Assembly: GCF_011320225.1 (NCBI RefSeq)
Contig: NZ_JAAOEN010000011.1
Coordinates: 62,001-126,000 of the forward strand
DNA from: Phytoactinopolyspora limicola
GTDB taxonomy: Bacteria > Actinomycetota > Actinomycetes > Jiangellales > Jiangellaceae
DNA length: 64,000 nucleotides
Reading direction: 5' to 3'
This document shows positions 17,490-25,731 of this stretch, piece by piece. The notes under the pieces were generated by a model that was not told where the DNA came from, made no database searches, and worked only from the letters and a program-made list of their open reading frames with translations. How positions within the stretch are numbered: position 1 is the first letter of the stretch; each line of letters starts with the position of its first letter. The translations under genes were made by a program, and so were the position numbers.

Positions 17490-18291
17490 GCGTCGCGGGT
17501 GGTTTCCACCACCTGCCAAACCGAAGCCGGTGGAGAACGGCATCAAGGCGCGCAGCCAGCGGGGCGCGATCGCCCAGACGTGGTGGTCAGGGCGGTTCGT
17601 GACCGTGCTGGAGTCACTGGGTGTCGGTGGGAGGTTGCAGCGCGGGCGCACCTACGCCCGGAAGGGGCAGGTCGCGGAGCTGACCATGGGGGCCGGGCTG
17701 GTCGCCGCGTCGGTTCAGGGCAGCCGCGATGAGCCGTATCGGGTGCTGATCGAGCTGCCCGAGTTCGCGGCGGACGACTGGGATCGGGTTATCACCGAGC
17801 TGGGCGAGCACGCGTGGTATGCGGCGAAGCTGCTGGCCGGCGACATGCCCGACGACATCGAGAACGTGTTCACGTCGGTTGGGCTGTCGTTGTTCCCGGC
17901 CACCGCCGGTGAGCTCGCGATGGATTGTTCCTGTCCGGACTGGTCTGTGCCGTGTAAACACATCGCCGCCGTCTTCTATCTGATGGCCGAGGCGTTCGAC
18001 GCCGACCCGTTCACCATCCTCGCCTGGCGGGGCCGTGACCGTGCAGAGCTACTCGCGGCACTAGCCGCTCTGCGCGGCGGCGACCAGGTGGAGGTCGACA
18101 CCGACCACCCTGCCGTGGAGCCCCTGGCGGACTGCCTGGACCGCTTCTACACGTACCGGCCTCCGGCGCCAGCCCGCGCCCCGATGCCGGCACCGGCCGA
18201 TGCCATCCTCGACCAGTTGCCGGCCCACGGGGTGACCGTCCGCGGCGTGAACGTCACCGACGCGTTGCGCCCCGCCTACGTGCGCCCTTGA
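17482..18291 (+). CDS. SWIM zinc-finger protein, partner of the SNF2 ATPase
   Basis: The 269-residue protein contains a SWIM finger: Cys149, Cys151, Cys158 and His160 in CSCPDWSVPCKH, a CxCxnCxH zinc site for nucleic-acid or protein binding. The N-terminus has the common WWSGRFVTVLES segment of this family. GTG 17482 is chosen over a longer frame because GGAGGGA lies 7 nt upstream and it gives the tight overlap with the SNF2 gene. Its final codons contain the -35 box of the next gene. Confidence 0.93.
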   Translation: MNERRGWFPPPAKPKPVENGIKARSQRGAIAQTWWSGRFVTVLESLGVGGRLQRGRTYARKGQVAELTMGAGLVAASVQGSRDEPYRVLIELPEFAADDWDRVITELGEHAWYAAKLLAGDMPDDIENVFTSVGLSLFPATAGELAMDCSCPDWSVPCKHIAAVFYLMAEAFDADPFTILAWRGRDRAELLAALAALRGGDQVEVDTDHPAVEPLADCLDRFYTYRPPAPARAPMPAPADAILDQLPAHGVTVRGVNVTDALRPAYVRP

Positions 18292-18318
18292 CCTGGAGCA
18301 CACTCCAGGTGCGATGAT
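18288..18318 (+). promoter_or_regulatory. MerR-type promoter with 19-bp spacer and dyad
   Basis: TTGACC (18288-18293) and GATGAT (18313-18318) are separated by 19 nt, the overlong spacing typical of MerR-activated promoters. The spacer is filled by ACCTGGAG-CACA-CTCCAGGT (18291-18310). Transcription should begin near 18325, at the GTG of the merR gene itself. Confidence 0.75.
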
Positions 18319-18325
18319 CGGCGCC

Positions 18326-18715
18326 GTGAACACCTACACCCCGGCACAGGTTGTCGAGCACACCGGGTTCAGCCACGACACCCTTCGGTACTACGAACGC
18401 ATCGGGTTACTCGGCAACATTGCCCGCACCTCAGGCGGGCAACGCATGTTCACCGACGACGACCTCGGCTGGCTGGGCATCCTCAAGTGCTTACGCGACA
18501 CCGGGATGCCGATCGCGACCATGCTGCGCTTCGCCGAACTCTGCCGCGATGGCGACCACACCATCGGCGATCGCGTCATGCTGCTGGAGGAGCACGACGA
18601 CGCGGTCGAGGCGAAGATCGCGTCCCTGCGCACTCAGCAACAACAGATCCGCGCCAAGATCCACTGGTATCGCACCGCGTCGCCCGCCGCCGCCGAACTG
18701 TCGGCAGCCAGCTGA
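18326..18715 (+). CDS. MerR-family transcriptional regulator, autoregulated
   Basis: About 129 residues. The N-terminal MerR helix-turn-helix reads TPAQVVEHTGFSHDTLRYYE and then GLL; a long coiled-coil helix (ATMLRFAELCRDG, LLEEHDDAVEAKIASLR) follows. There are no metal-binding cysteine pairs at the end, so it belongs to the non-metal group with a small-molecule or no effector. GTG 18326 coincides with the predicted transcription start of its own promoter; ATG 18314 lies inside the -10 box. No target gene beyond itself is obvious. Confidence 0.87.
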   Translation: MNTYTPAQVVEHTGFSHDTLRYYERIGLLGNIARTSGGQRMFTDDDLGWLGILKCLRDTGMPIATMLRFAELCRDGDHTIGDRVMLLEEHDDAVEAKIASLRTQQQQIRAKIHWYRTASPAAAELSAAS

Positions 18716-18767
18716 CCGGTGATCGTTGCCCGGCGAAGGCCGCACCCGCCAGCGGCGGACCACGACG

Positions 18768-19487
18768 TTAGTGACCGTGCCCACGCTCGATGAACACGGC
18801 GAGACCGTCGAGAATGCGGTCGATGCCGAAGCCGAGAGCCTGCTCGCGTCCGGCCTGTGCCGACGACATCGCGGCCAGCACAGCCGGATAGCGGGCACCG
18901 TGCTCGCCAAGCACGGCGGCCAGTTCATCCATGACGTCCTGCTCACTCGCACCGCTATGCCCTTCCGGCACGGCAACCGTCTGTTCAGCGAGGCTGCGTA
19001 CGTGGCCAGTCAACAACGCCACGGTGTCGAACTTCTCGCCACCGCTGAGTCCGGTGTCGGCCAGGGCGGCCAGCCCCGCGTCCAGCCACGCCAGCTCGTT
19101 GGGGCCCAGCGGACGGCGGCCGACGGTCACCCCGAGCACCCACGGATGCTGCGCGAAGGCGGACCAGAGCTGAGTCGACCATTCACGCAGTTGGGGTCGC
19201 CAGCTGTCGAACGCACCTAGGTCCGGCTGGCCCATGGCGGCGTCGGCCATGAGGGCGACCAACTCGGCTTTGCCCGGCACGTAGCGGTAGAGCGACATCT
19301 TGGTGAAGCCGAGCCCCTCCGCCACCCGCTGCATGGAGACCGCTGACAGACCCTCGGCGTCGGCGATGTCGATACCTACCTGGGTGATGCGCTCGAGGGT
19401 GAGGGCGGGCCGGGGCCCACGCCGGGGTGGCCGTCTCGGCTTCCACAGCAGGTCGACGACGGTGGGTGCGGCTGACTCCGCTGACAT
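18768..19487 (-). CDS. TetR-family repressor of the divergent FAD monooxygenase
   Basis: The 239-residue protein has a proline/arginine-rich N-terminus (KPRRPPRRGPRPALTLERI), then a TetR DNA-binding domain (IADAEGLSAVSMQRVAEGLG, SLYRYVPGKAELVALM) and a TetR_C_1-like C-terminal domain resembling the tetracycline repressor ligand domain. ATG 19487 follows AAGGGG. It is divergent from an FAD monooxygenase of the type that inactivates tetracyclines and aromatic compounds, with a strong inverted repeat between them. Confidence 0.88.
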   Translation of the reverse strand: MSAESAAPTVVDLLWKPRRPPRRGPRPALTLERITQVGIDIADAEGLSAVSMQRVAEGLGFTKMSLYRYVPGKAELVALMADAAMGQPDLGAFDSWRPQLREWSTQLWSAFAQHPWVLGVTVGRRPLGPNELAWLDAGLAALADTGLSGGEKFDTVALLTGHVRSLAEQTVAVPEGHSGASEQDVMDELAAVLGEHGARYPAVLAAMSSAQAGREQALGFGIDRILDGLAVFIERGHGH

Positions 19488-19543
19488 GCGACTACCCCTT
19501 TCCCCATCCACCACGTACACGGCCGTCCCGTTGACGTCGGCAC

Positions 19544-19596
19544 ATAACTGTGTCTAAGATACACAGAATTAAACTGCGTCCATAAGACACAGTTAT
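19544..19596. promoter_or_regulatory. Paired TetR operators in divergent region
   Basis: ATAACTGTGTCT (19544-19555) and AGACACAGTTAT (19585-19596) are exact inverted copies. The left copy also forms the local dyad CTGTGT-N7-ACACAG. The arrangement fits two operator sites serving the TetR gene and the monooxygenase gene. Confidence 0.7.
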
Positions 19597-19636
19597 TTGT
19601 TCGTCAGCCACCGGAAGACGTCGAAACGGACCCCAC

Positions 19637-20839
19637 ATGACCAATCCGAAGATCCTGATCTCCGGCGCCAGCGTCGCCGGACCTACCGCCGCCTACTGGC
19701 TCGGGCGCTACGGCTTCGATGTCACCGTCGTCGAAAAGGCCCCCGCCCTGCGCGGCGGTGGCTACGCCGTCGACTTCCGGGGCGAAGCACACATGACGGT
19801 CCTGGAGCGGATGGGTGTACTCGACCACCTGCGACACTTGGACACCGGCGGCACCGCGATGAGCTTCGTCGACGTATCCGGCCGCGAACACTTCGCCCTA
19901 CCTCCCGAATTCGCTGGAGGCGACCTGGAAGTGTTGCGGGCGGATCTATCCCGCGTCCTGCATGAGCACAGCCGGGAGCGGGCCAACTATCTCTTCGGCG
20001 ACTCGATCACCACCCTGCATGACACCGGCGACAGCGTCCACGCCACCTTCGAGCACGCTCCGGACGATACGTTCGACCTCGTCATCGGCGCCGACGGATT
20101 ACATTCCCAGGTGCGACGGCTCGCGTTCACCCCATCGGTCGACGTCGTCCGGCATCTTGGCTACTACCTGGCCGGATGGGAGATGGACAATCGCATCGGG
20201 GTAGGAAGAACCACCCTGATGTGCAATGTCCCAGGCCGGTTGGCCAGCGTCGCCGCCGATCACCACGATCCGAGCCGGGCACACACATTGTTCGCCTTCA
20301 CCTCACCCCCACTCGACGGCGTCCGGGGCGACACCGAACGGCAGAAACAGATCCTGCGTGACACCTTCGGCGAGCTGGCCTGGCACGTGCCCGCACTCCT
20401 CGACGGCCTCTCGAACACCCCCGAGCTGTACTTCGACTCGATCAGCCGGGTCGACATCGAACCATGGACCCGCGGCCGCGTCGCACTCCTGGGCGACGCC
20501 GCCCATGGCGCGACGTTGGGGGGTATGGGCACCGGCTCGGCGATCGTCGGCGCCTACATCCTCGCCGGGGAACTCGCCGATGCGGACGGCGATCACCAGC
20601 GGGCTTTCTCCCGGTATGAGGAGCGGATCCGGCCATATGCCACCCGCGGCCAGGACGGTGGCCGCCGTGCCGGTGAGTTCCTCGCGCCGTCGTCACCGAT
20701 CCGGCTGGCCATGCGCAACCGGATGCTCAGCACCCGACTGGCCCGATGGTTGCTAATGAAGGCCAGCGCCGCCATCTCGGACAACATCACACTGGACGAC
20801 TACCCCGCGCGACACCCAGGCAACGTGGGCTCGGCCTGA
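19637..20839 (+). CDS. FAD-dependent monooxygenase (PheA/TfdB, TetX-like)
   Basis: The 400-residue flavoprotein has the dinucleotide-binding start ILISGASVAGPTAAYWL with a following VVEK, the DG-like segment LVIGADGLHSQVRR, and the GD motif LLGDAAHGATLGGMGTGSAI. These define class A flavin monooxygenases that hydroxylate aromatic or polyketide substrates with NAD(P)H. ATG 19637 is the natural start. Divergence from a TetR_C_1-type repressor suggests an inducible, possibly drug-modifying enzyme; tetracycline as substrate is only a possibility. Confidence 0.9.
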   Translation: MTNPKILISGASVAGPTAAYWLGRYGFDVTVVEKAPALRGGGYAVDFRGEAHMTVLERMGVLDHLRHLDTGGTAMSFVDVSGREHFALPPEFAGGDLEVLRADLSRVLHEHSRERANYLFGDSITTLHDTGDSVHATFEHAPDDTFDLVIGADGLHSQVRRLAFTPSVDVVRHLGYYLAGWEMDNRIGVGRTTLMCNVPGRLASVAADHHDPSRAHTLFAFTSPPLDGVRGDTERQKQILRDTFGELAWHVPALLDGLSNTPELYFDSISRVDIEPWTRGRVALLGDAAHGATLGGMGTGSAIVGAYILAGELADADGDHQRAFSRYEERIRPYATRGQDGGRRAGEFLAPSSPIRLAMRNRMLSTRLARWLLMKASAAISDNITLDDYPARHPGNVGSA

Positions 20840-20890
20840 GCCTTGCCCGGGCCTGCACCACCCGCGCCGGGTCCGGCGTTTGCCGCGAGG

Positions 20891-21367
20891 CTATAGCTCC
20901 ACCTCGCCGCGGATCTGCGCGATCACGGTATCGAGCTGCGCTCGTGTCTCGGCATCGTCGACGTCGATACCCGCGTCGAGCACTGCCTGCCAGACGAGGC
21001 CACCGTCGGGGGTGCGCCGCCCGGATACCCGCACACCACGGGTGCCAGCCAACGGGACATGCCGGCTGATCACCACACTGCCGGTGACCTGCTCCCGCAC
21101 GACATCCACCAGCCGGCCGGGTTCGGTGATGGCAACCCGGTACCGGGCCGCGTGGTCCGACGCCCGGACCGGGACCACGTCGAGCACCTCGTCGTCGCTG
21201 TTCCACGACGCCCGCTCGACCTCGAACCAACGGATGGAACCCGCGGGCCAGATCAGCCGGCGGTCAGTGGCGGCCACCTGGCCGTCCGGACCGGTGGCAC
21301 TGGCCAGGACCCGCTCGCCCGACTCCAGCCCGGCAACGTCGACACCCGCACTCCGCTTGAACAACAC
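20891..21367 (-). CDS. Conserved actinobacterial hypothetical protein
   Basis: The 158-residue soluble protein shows a beta-rich pattern (VLASATGPDGQVAATDRRLI, WFEVERASW, RVAITEPGRLVDVVREQV) like small conserved proteins that handle PH-like or membrane-proximal folds. No family function is known to me. It starts at GTG 21367 and ends in GEVEL. It lies downstream of the sigma factor gene on the same strand, separated from it by a long palindrome, so it is probably a separate transcription unit. Confidence 0.7.
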   Translation of the reverse strand: MLFKRSAGVDVAGLESGERVLASATGPDGQVAATDRRLIWPAGSIRWFEVERASWNSDDEVLDVVPVRASDHAARYRVAITEPGRLVDVVREQVTGSVVISRHVPLAGTRGVRVSGRRTPDGGLVWQAVLDAGIDVDDAETRAQLDTVIAQIRGEVEL

Positions 21368-21384
21368 ACCACCAGCCTATGTGG

Positions 21385-21447
21385 CTAGTGTGTCGCGCCG
21401 GAGACCCGCATCATTCAGACGCACGGGTCTCCGGTGCGACACACTAG
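21385..21447. terminator. Long hairpin between sigma factor and hypothetical gene
   Basis: Arms of 24 nt (21385-21408 and 21424-21447) match with one mismatch. The arm begins CTAGTGTGTCG and the loop is 15 nt. It starts 10 nt after the sigma factor stop on the minus strand, so it probably ends that transcript. A degenerate copy of the loop and right arm occurs at 13898-13929, upstream of marR. Confidence 0.7.
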
Positions 21448-21457
21448 GTGTGCTGTG

Positions 21458-22513
21458 TCAGCGCAGATACTCGAGCAGTTCGACAGTGCTCTCGTCTCGG
21501 CGCAGCTTGGTGAGCGTCCGGCGCTCGATCTGGCGGATCCGCTCCCGGGTGACCCCGAGCACGCGCCCGACCTCCTCCAGCGTCCGGGTCCGGCCGTCGT
21601 CGAGCCCGAACCGCAGCCGGACCACCCATCGTTCGCGTTCGCTCAGGCAGGACAGCACGGAACTCACTTGGTCACGCAGCATGGCCTGGGCGACGATCTC
21701 TCCCGGCGAGAGCTCATCGGTATCCTCGACCAGCTCACCGAAAGACTGCTCGGCCCGCTCCCCCACGGGTGTTTGCAGGCTCAACGGCTCTTCGACGAAC
21801 GCCAGCAGTTCCGCGACCCGCTCCGGTGACACACCGGACAGCTGAGCAAGCTCATGACTCGTGGGCTCACGTGCCTGTGTCTGGGCGATGGCTCGCCGGG
21901 CCCGTAGGATCCGGTTGAGTTCGTCGACGACGTGGATAGGCAGCCGGATGGTCCGGCTCTGTTCCGCCAGGGCCCGGCCGATAGCCTGCCGGATCCACCA
22001 GGTGGCGTACGTGGAGAACTTGTAGCCACGCATGTAGTCGAAACGTTCGACGGCCCGCATCAGGCCGACATTGCCCTCTTGCACGAGGTCGAGCAGGGAG
22101 AGCCCACGTCGTGCGTAGCGCCGAGCGACCGACACGACGAGACGTAGGTTGGACTCGATCAAGCGTTGCTTCGCGGCCTGGCCGATGAGCACTAGTTCGA
22201 CGAGGTCGTCGTGGTCTGCATGGCCCATGCCGATGCGGCCGATGCGCTCCTCCGCCAGCACACCGGCTTCGATGGCACGCGCCAGAGACACTTCCTCGTC
22301 GGCGGAGAGCAACGGTACTCGGCCGATCTCGTCGAGATACCGTCGCACCAGGTCGGGGCCTGCACCGCCCGCACCGACTTCCCTGATCCTGGTAGGTGTG
22401 GCGTCGTCGGCGTCGGACGCCGGCGACATGAGTTCTCGCACCCTGCGTTGCTCTTCGTCTAGGGGCCGTCGCTGAGCTGGAAAGGCTGTACGCGCCGCGG
22501 TCGTGAACGCCAC
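21458..22513 (-). CDS. Group-2 sigma-70 family RNA polymerase sigma factor (HrdD/SigB-like)
   Basis: The 351-residue protein has region 1.2 ([20 protein letters not shown]), 2.1-2.4 ([51 protein letters not shown]), region 3 and region 4 ([19 protein letters not shown]). It lacks the long N-terminal extension of the housekeeping factor, so it is a non-essential primary-like sigma factor of the sort linked to stress or stationary phase. GTG 22513 is picked among clustered GTGs because GGAGG precedes it by 8 nt. A CGTCAA-GT-TTGACG dyad at 22611-22624 lies upstream. Confidence 0.92.
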   Translation of the reverse strand: MAFTTAARTAFPAQRRPLDEEQRRVRELMSPASDADDATPTRIREVGAGGAGPDLVRRYLDEIGRVPLLSADEEVSLARAIEAGVLAEERIGRIGMGHADHDDLVELVLIGQAAKQRLIESNLRLVVSVARRYARRGLSLLDLVQEGNVGLMRAVERFDYMRGYKFSTYATWWIRQAIGRALAEQSRTIRLPIHVVDELNRILRARRAIAQTQAREPTSHELAQLSGVSPERVAELLAFVEEPLSLQTPVGERAEQSFGELVEDTDELSPGEIVAQAMLRDQVSSVLSCLSERERWVVRLRFGLDDGRTRTLEEVGRVLGVTRERIRQIERRTLTKLRRDESTVELLEYLR

Positions 22514-22684
22514 CGGCACCACCTCCGGGGGGTCGGGCCTCACCTGGCCGTGTCCCAGTCTGCCGTGATTCGCCCAACCTTTCTACCCCTTGACCGGTAG
22601 ACGATGTAAGCGTCAAGTTTGACGATCTCTAGTCACATGTCCTTGACCAGCACAAACGTCACCAATCTGGCCCCGGAGGCGAGT

Positions 22685-23197
22685 TCATTCATGCACGACG
22701 AACGCGAGCCCGGCCCGCGCCGACTCCGCCGTAGACCCGTCCGCGACGCATAAGAGGGCGGCCCGCAGAGCCGCGACGAGCACCGGTGCGGCGTCACCTA
22801 GTGTGCTCGGGAGCATCGGGCGCAGGGTCGCCTCGATGGAGTCCGTGGCACCCGCGGGAAGCGGTTCACCGAGCAGGCGGCAAGCGTCGAACCGGACGGC
22901 GGCATCGAAGGCGACCATCAGCGCGGCCCGGACACCCGACGTGGATCCATCCGCCGACACGCTGGCCGCGGCACCCTCCATCCGGTCGGTGATCCGCCGC
23001 TCCATGTCGCCACGCACCACAAGGTAGAGGCCGAGCTTGGAACCGAAGTGGTGGTACAGCGATCCGGTGGTGACACCGGCCTTCGTGGCGACGTCGGCCA
23101 CGCTCATCGCCTCGAATCCAACCCGCTCGACGTGATGCAGGGTGGACTCGATCAGCCGGGCCTTGGCCGAACCCGGTATGGGGATACCTTCGCGCAT
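22685..23197 (-). CDS. TetR-family regulator
   Basis: The 170-residue protein has a TetR helix-turn-helix (AKARLIESTLHHVERVGFEA, VATKAGVTTGSLYHHFGSKL) and a short, alanine-rich ligand domain ending AGLAFVVHE. It is divergent from a small VOC protein, with the perfect dyad ACGTTATAACGT between them. Repression of both genes through that site is likely. ATG 23197 is used. Confidence 0.87.
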   Translation of the reverse strand: MREGIPIPGSAKARLIESTLHHVERVGFEAMSVADVATKAGVTTGSLYHHFGSKLGLYLVVRGDMERRITDRMEGAAASVSADGSTSGVRAALMVAFDAAVRFDACRLLGEPLPAGATDSIEATLRPMLPSTLGDAAPVLVAALRAALLCVADGSTAESARAGLAFVVHE

Positions 23198-23216
23198 AGA
23201 AACCTAGCATAACTCA

Positions 23217-23245
23217 TTGACGTTATAACGTAATCGAATTATGGT
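23217..23245 (+). promoter_or_regulatory. VOC gene promoter overlapped by TetR dyad
   Basis: TTGACG (23217-23222), a 17-nt spacer and TATGGT (23240-23245) form a good promoter. The ATG at 23252 lies at the expected transcription start, giving a leaderless message. The 12-bp palindrome ACGTTATAACGT (23220-23231) covers the -35 end, as expected for a repressor site. Confidence 0.75.
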
Positions 23246-23251
23246 AACGGC

Positions 23252-23605
23252 ATGAGACTGACGTACTTCTACCAGCCAGTGCCGGACCTCAAGGCCGCAC
23301 TTGCGTTCTACCGAGACGAGCTGGGCCTGAACGAGGCATGGCGAGAAGGCGATACCACCGTCGCCTTCGAGCTGCCAGGCACCCCAATCCAGCTGATGAT
23401 CGACGTTGCGCCGGACTCCGGGCAGCAATGGAAGCCGGGGCCGTTCTTCGAGGTCGACGACGTCGAACAGTTCGCCAAAGAACGCAGCGGCGTCACCTGG
23501 GCCGGCCCGGTCATCGACGTGCCGGGCGGCAAGACCGCGGCGTTCACCGATCCGGGCGGCAACACCATCCATGTGTTCGACCAAAGCACCACCAGCGACG
23601 AATAG
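23252..23605 (+). CDS. Single-domain VOC protein (glyoxalase-like)
   Basis: The 117-residue protein matches the single-module VOC pattern: YQPVPDLKAALAFYRDELGL at the start, VAFELPG, then AAFTDPGGNTIHVFD at the end, where the Gly/Asn/His segment includes a usual metal ligand position. The substrate is unknown; relatives include glyoxalase I and antibiotic-binding proteins. It is divergent from a TetR gene and appears leaderless. Its stop is followed at once by a C-rich tandem repeat. Confidence 0.85.
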   Translation: MRLTYFYQPVPDLKAALAFYRDELGLNEAWREGDTTVAFELPGTPIQLMIDVAPDSGQQWKPGPFFEVDDVEQFAKERSGVTWAGPVIDVPGGKTAAFTDPGGNTIHVFDQSTTSDE

Positions 23606-23840
23606 CCCGCCCACCTGCCCAGCCAACCCGGCCTACCCAACCAACCCGGCCTACCCAACCCGCCCACCCAACCAACCCGCCCACCCAACCAACCCGCCCA
23701 CCCAACCAACCCGCCCACCCAACCGGGTCCGCCCAGCCAACCCGCCCACCCAACCGGGTCCGCCCAGCCAACCCGGCCTACCCAGCCAACCCGGCCTACC
23801 CGCCCACCCCAGCGCGTGCCCCCACCCCGTGCCCCCACCC
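23606..23840. repeat. C-rich tandem repeat tract (G-rich on minus strand)
   Basis: About 235 bp consist mainly of CCCAACC, CCCGCCCA and CGGCCTA blocks. A 17-bp unit (CCCAACCAACCCGCCCA) repeats about four times near 23668-23740. A roughly 31-bp unit containing GGGTCCGCCCAGCC then repeats about twice. The plus strand has very few G runs, so the minus strand carries many spaced GGG and GG runs able to form G-quadruplexes. No gene is supported here: all frames give low-complexity Pro/Thr or Gly/Trp repeats. Confidence 0.85.
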
Positions 23841-23841
23841 C

Positions 23842-23961
23842 GTGATCATTGCCGGATTTCCGCCCCAACCCCCCGTGATCGTTGCCGGGTTCGCGTCGCC
23901 AGAACGACGTAATCCTTGTTTTGATCACCCGAGGGGGCGGCACGAAACCGGCAACGATCAC
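23842..23961. repeat. Compound palindromic element between VOC and argP
   Basis: The main arms are 23875-23893 (starting GTGATCGTTGCCGG) and 23943-23961, 19 nt and perfectly complementary. An additional left-arm copy, GTGATCATTGCCGGATT, lies at 23842-23858. The TGA of argP (23958-23960, minus strand) is inside the right arm. It lies between convergent genes, so it is a likely bidirectional terminator. Confidence 0.7.
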
Positions 23962-24914
23962 TCGGATGCTCTCCCGGTCGGCATCGGCTGATGGATCAGC
24001 TCGCGCGCCGTGCACGCGCGGACACAGCGGGTCAGCGCCGCCAGGGCCGACGACTCCAAACGCCAGCGCTGCCAGTACAGCGGTACGTCGAGTGGCCGGT
24101 CCGGGCACAGATCCACCAGATCACCCGCCTCGAGGTCGGCCCGCGCCATACCTTCGGGCACCATGCCCCACCCGAGGCTCCGCCGGGCGGCCTCGACGAA
24201 TCCCCACGACGACGGTAGATATGTCACCGGCGGCTCACCCACCATGCCGAGCACGTCTCTCAGGAATCGATCCTGCAACCCGTCTTTGCGGTTGAAGATC
24301 AGCGCCGGAGCGACCGCAAGCCCGCCCAGGGCCCAGCCCGCCGGTGCCGACCCGCCAGGTGGACGGCCCAGATAACGGTGTGCGAAATCGGGCGCGGCCA
24401 CCGCGCGATAGCGCATCGCGCCGAGCAGTTCCACCCGACATCCCTGGACAGGGCGGTGTTCCGTCGTCACCGCCGCCATCACCGACCCGTCGCGCAGCAG
24501 TGCGATCGAATGGTCCTGGTCCTCCTGTCGGATGTCGAAGGTCAGCGCCTGATCCGCGGGCATGTCCGCCAGAGCCGGCAGGAACCAGGTGGCCAGCGAG
24601 TCCGCGTTCACCGCCACCGGCAGCCGGGGCGGCGGCCGCCGCGAGTCCACGTCCGCGCCGCCGGCCACGTCGGCCAGCGCTTCCCCCTCCAGCAGCGCTA
24701 CCTGGCCGGCCAGCCGTACCAGCACCTGGCCGGCGTCGGTGGCGCGGGCCGGGCGGGTGCGCTGGATCAGCACCCGGCCGACACTGTTCTCCAGGGCCTT
24801 CACCCGCTGACTGACCGCCGACGGTGTGACGTGCAGGCGGCGGGCGGCGGCGTCGAAACTGCCCTCGTCGATCACCGCGGCGAAGGCGGCCAACTGATCC
24901 GCGTCGATCCTCAC
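23958..24914 (-). CDS. argP: LysR-family regulator ArgP/LysG
   Basis: The 318-residue LysR protein starts DADQLAAFAAVIDEGSFDAA and AARRLHVTPSAVSQRVKALE, a typical winged helix-turn-helix, and ends with the ArgP-type effector domain (WGMVPEGMARADLEAGDLVD). It is divergent from a LysE exporter, the classic lysG-lysE pair in which the regulator senses intracellular lysine or arginine and activates export. The 91-bp gap is AT-richer than its surroundings and would hold the binding site. The gene ends inside a palindrome. Confidence 0.9.
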   Translation of the reverse strand: MRIDADQLAAFAAVIDEGSFDAAARRLHVTPSAVSQRVKALENSVGRVLIQRTRPARATDAGQVLVRLAGQVALLEGEALADVAGGADVDSRRPPPRLPVAVNADSLATWFLPALADMPADQALTFDIRQEDQDHSIALLRDGSVMAAVTTEHRPVQGCRVELLGAMRYRAVAAPDFAHRYLGRPPGGSAPAGWALGGLAVAPALIFNRKDGLQDRFLRDVLGMVGEPPVTYLPSSWGFVEAARRSLGWGMVPEGMARADLEAGDLVDLCPDRPLDVPLYWQRWRLESSALAALTRCVRACTARELIHQPMPTGRASE

Positions 24915-25005
24915 GGTGCCACACAGCTTATAGATGAAGTGTTGCTAATGTTCATGAAGAAAGTTTAGCTGGCCTTATTCGCATGAGCCGCCTACGGTCG
25001 ACGAT

Positions 25006-25638
25006 GTGCTTCACCCCTCCGCTCTGCCCGGCGCCGCACCCGCCCTCGTCGTAGGTTTCGCCACCGGCCTCTCCCTGATCATCGCGATCGGCGCACAGAA
25101 CGCCTTCGTGCTCCGCCAGGGGTTGCGCCGCGAACATGTCCTGCCGGTGGTGCTCCTGTGCGCCACCGCCGATGCCGCCCTCATCACCGCCGGCATCGCC
25201 GGCCTCGGCGCACTGATCACCGCCTATCCGCAGGCTATGGAGGTCGCCCGGTACGCAGGTGCGGCGTTCGTCGCCGGTTACGGGATGCTCGCCGTGCGAC
25301 GAGCTCTGCGGCCTCAGGGCATGGCGGCCAGCGCTCACCAGCCCGCCCCGTTGCGTGCTGCGTTGCTCACCTGCCTGGCCTTCACCTTCCTCAACCCACA
25401 TGTCTATCTCGACACCGTGGTGTTACTCGGCAGTATCGGCAGCCAGTACGGCGACGGCCGGTGGGCGTTCGCGGCCGGTGCCACAGCGGGCAGTTTCACC
25501 TGGTTCTTCGCCCTCGGCTATGGCGCCACCCGGCTGACCCGCCTCTTCGCCCGGCCCGGATCGTGGCGCGTCCTGGACCTGATCATCGCCGCCATCATGT
25601 TCGCCCTCGCCGCACTCCTCCTCTTCTCCTCCCGGTGA
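25006..25638 (+). CDS. lysE: LysE/ArgO-family amino acid exporter
   Basis: The 210-residue membrane protein has about five to six helices and the family signature [20 protein letters not shown] near the start and [14 protein letters not shown] in the middle. It exports L-lysine or L-arginine. GTG 25006 lies 7 nt after a TACGGT -10-like box, suggesting a leaderless message. Expression is expected to depend on the divergent ArgP. Its TGA (25636-25638) is inside a perfect 68-bp palindrome. Confidence 0.92.
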   Translation: MLHPSALPGAAPALVVGFATGLSLIIAIGAQNAFVLRQGLRREHVLPVVLLCATADAALITAGIAGLGALITAYPQAMEVARYAGAAFVAGYGMLAVRRALRPQGMAASAHQPAPLRAALLTCLAFTFLNPHVYLDTVVLLGSIGSQYGDGRWAFAAGATAGSFTWFFALGYGATRLTRLFARPGSWRVLDLIIAAIMFALAALLLFSSR

Positions 25639-25694
25639 TCATTGGCTTTTGACTACCGGATCCGGTAGTCAAAAGCCAATGATCACCGGGAGGA
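25627..25694. terminator. Perfect 68-bp palindrome at the lysE 3' end
   Basis: Positions 25627-25660 are fully complementary to 25661-25694, with no loop and centre CCGGATCCGG. The arm includes CGGTGATCATTGGC and AAAAGC-type bases. It contains the last codons and stop of lysE and ends about 37 nt before dnaG. It is probably the lysE terminator, isolating dnaG. Confidence 0.8.
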
Positions 25695-25731
25695 AGGAAG
25701 CAGGGGCGCGTGGTTCTAATAGACTCGCCGC

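Noticed and set aside
14424-18291. SNF2 plus SWIM pair as a possible new defence system
   Set aside because: The pair is a widespread actinobacterial two-gene unit, and no defence, nuclease or methylase gene adjoins it. It is annotated as a gene pair only.
23606-23840. CRISPR-like array
   Set aside because: The units are tandem with no unique spacers and no cas genes nearby. It is a simple repeat tract.
23606-23997. Pro/Thr-rich or Gly/Trp-rich coding frames across the C-rich tract
   Set aside because: All frames are low complexity, lack starts with ribosome sites, and arise only from the repeat.
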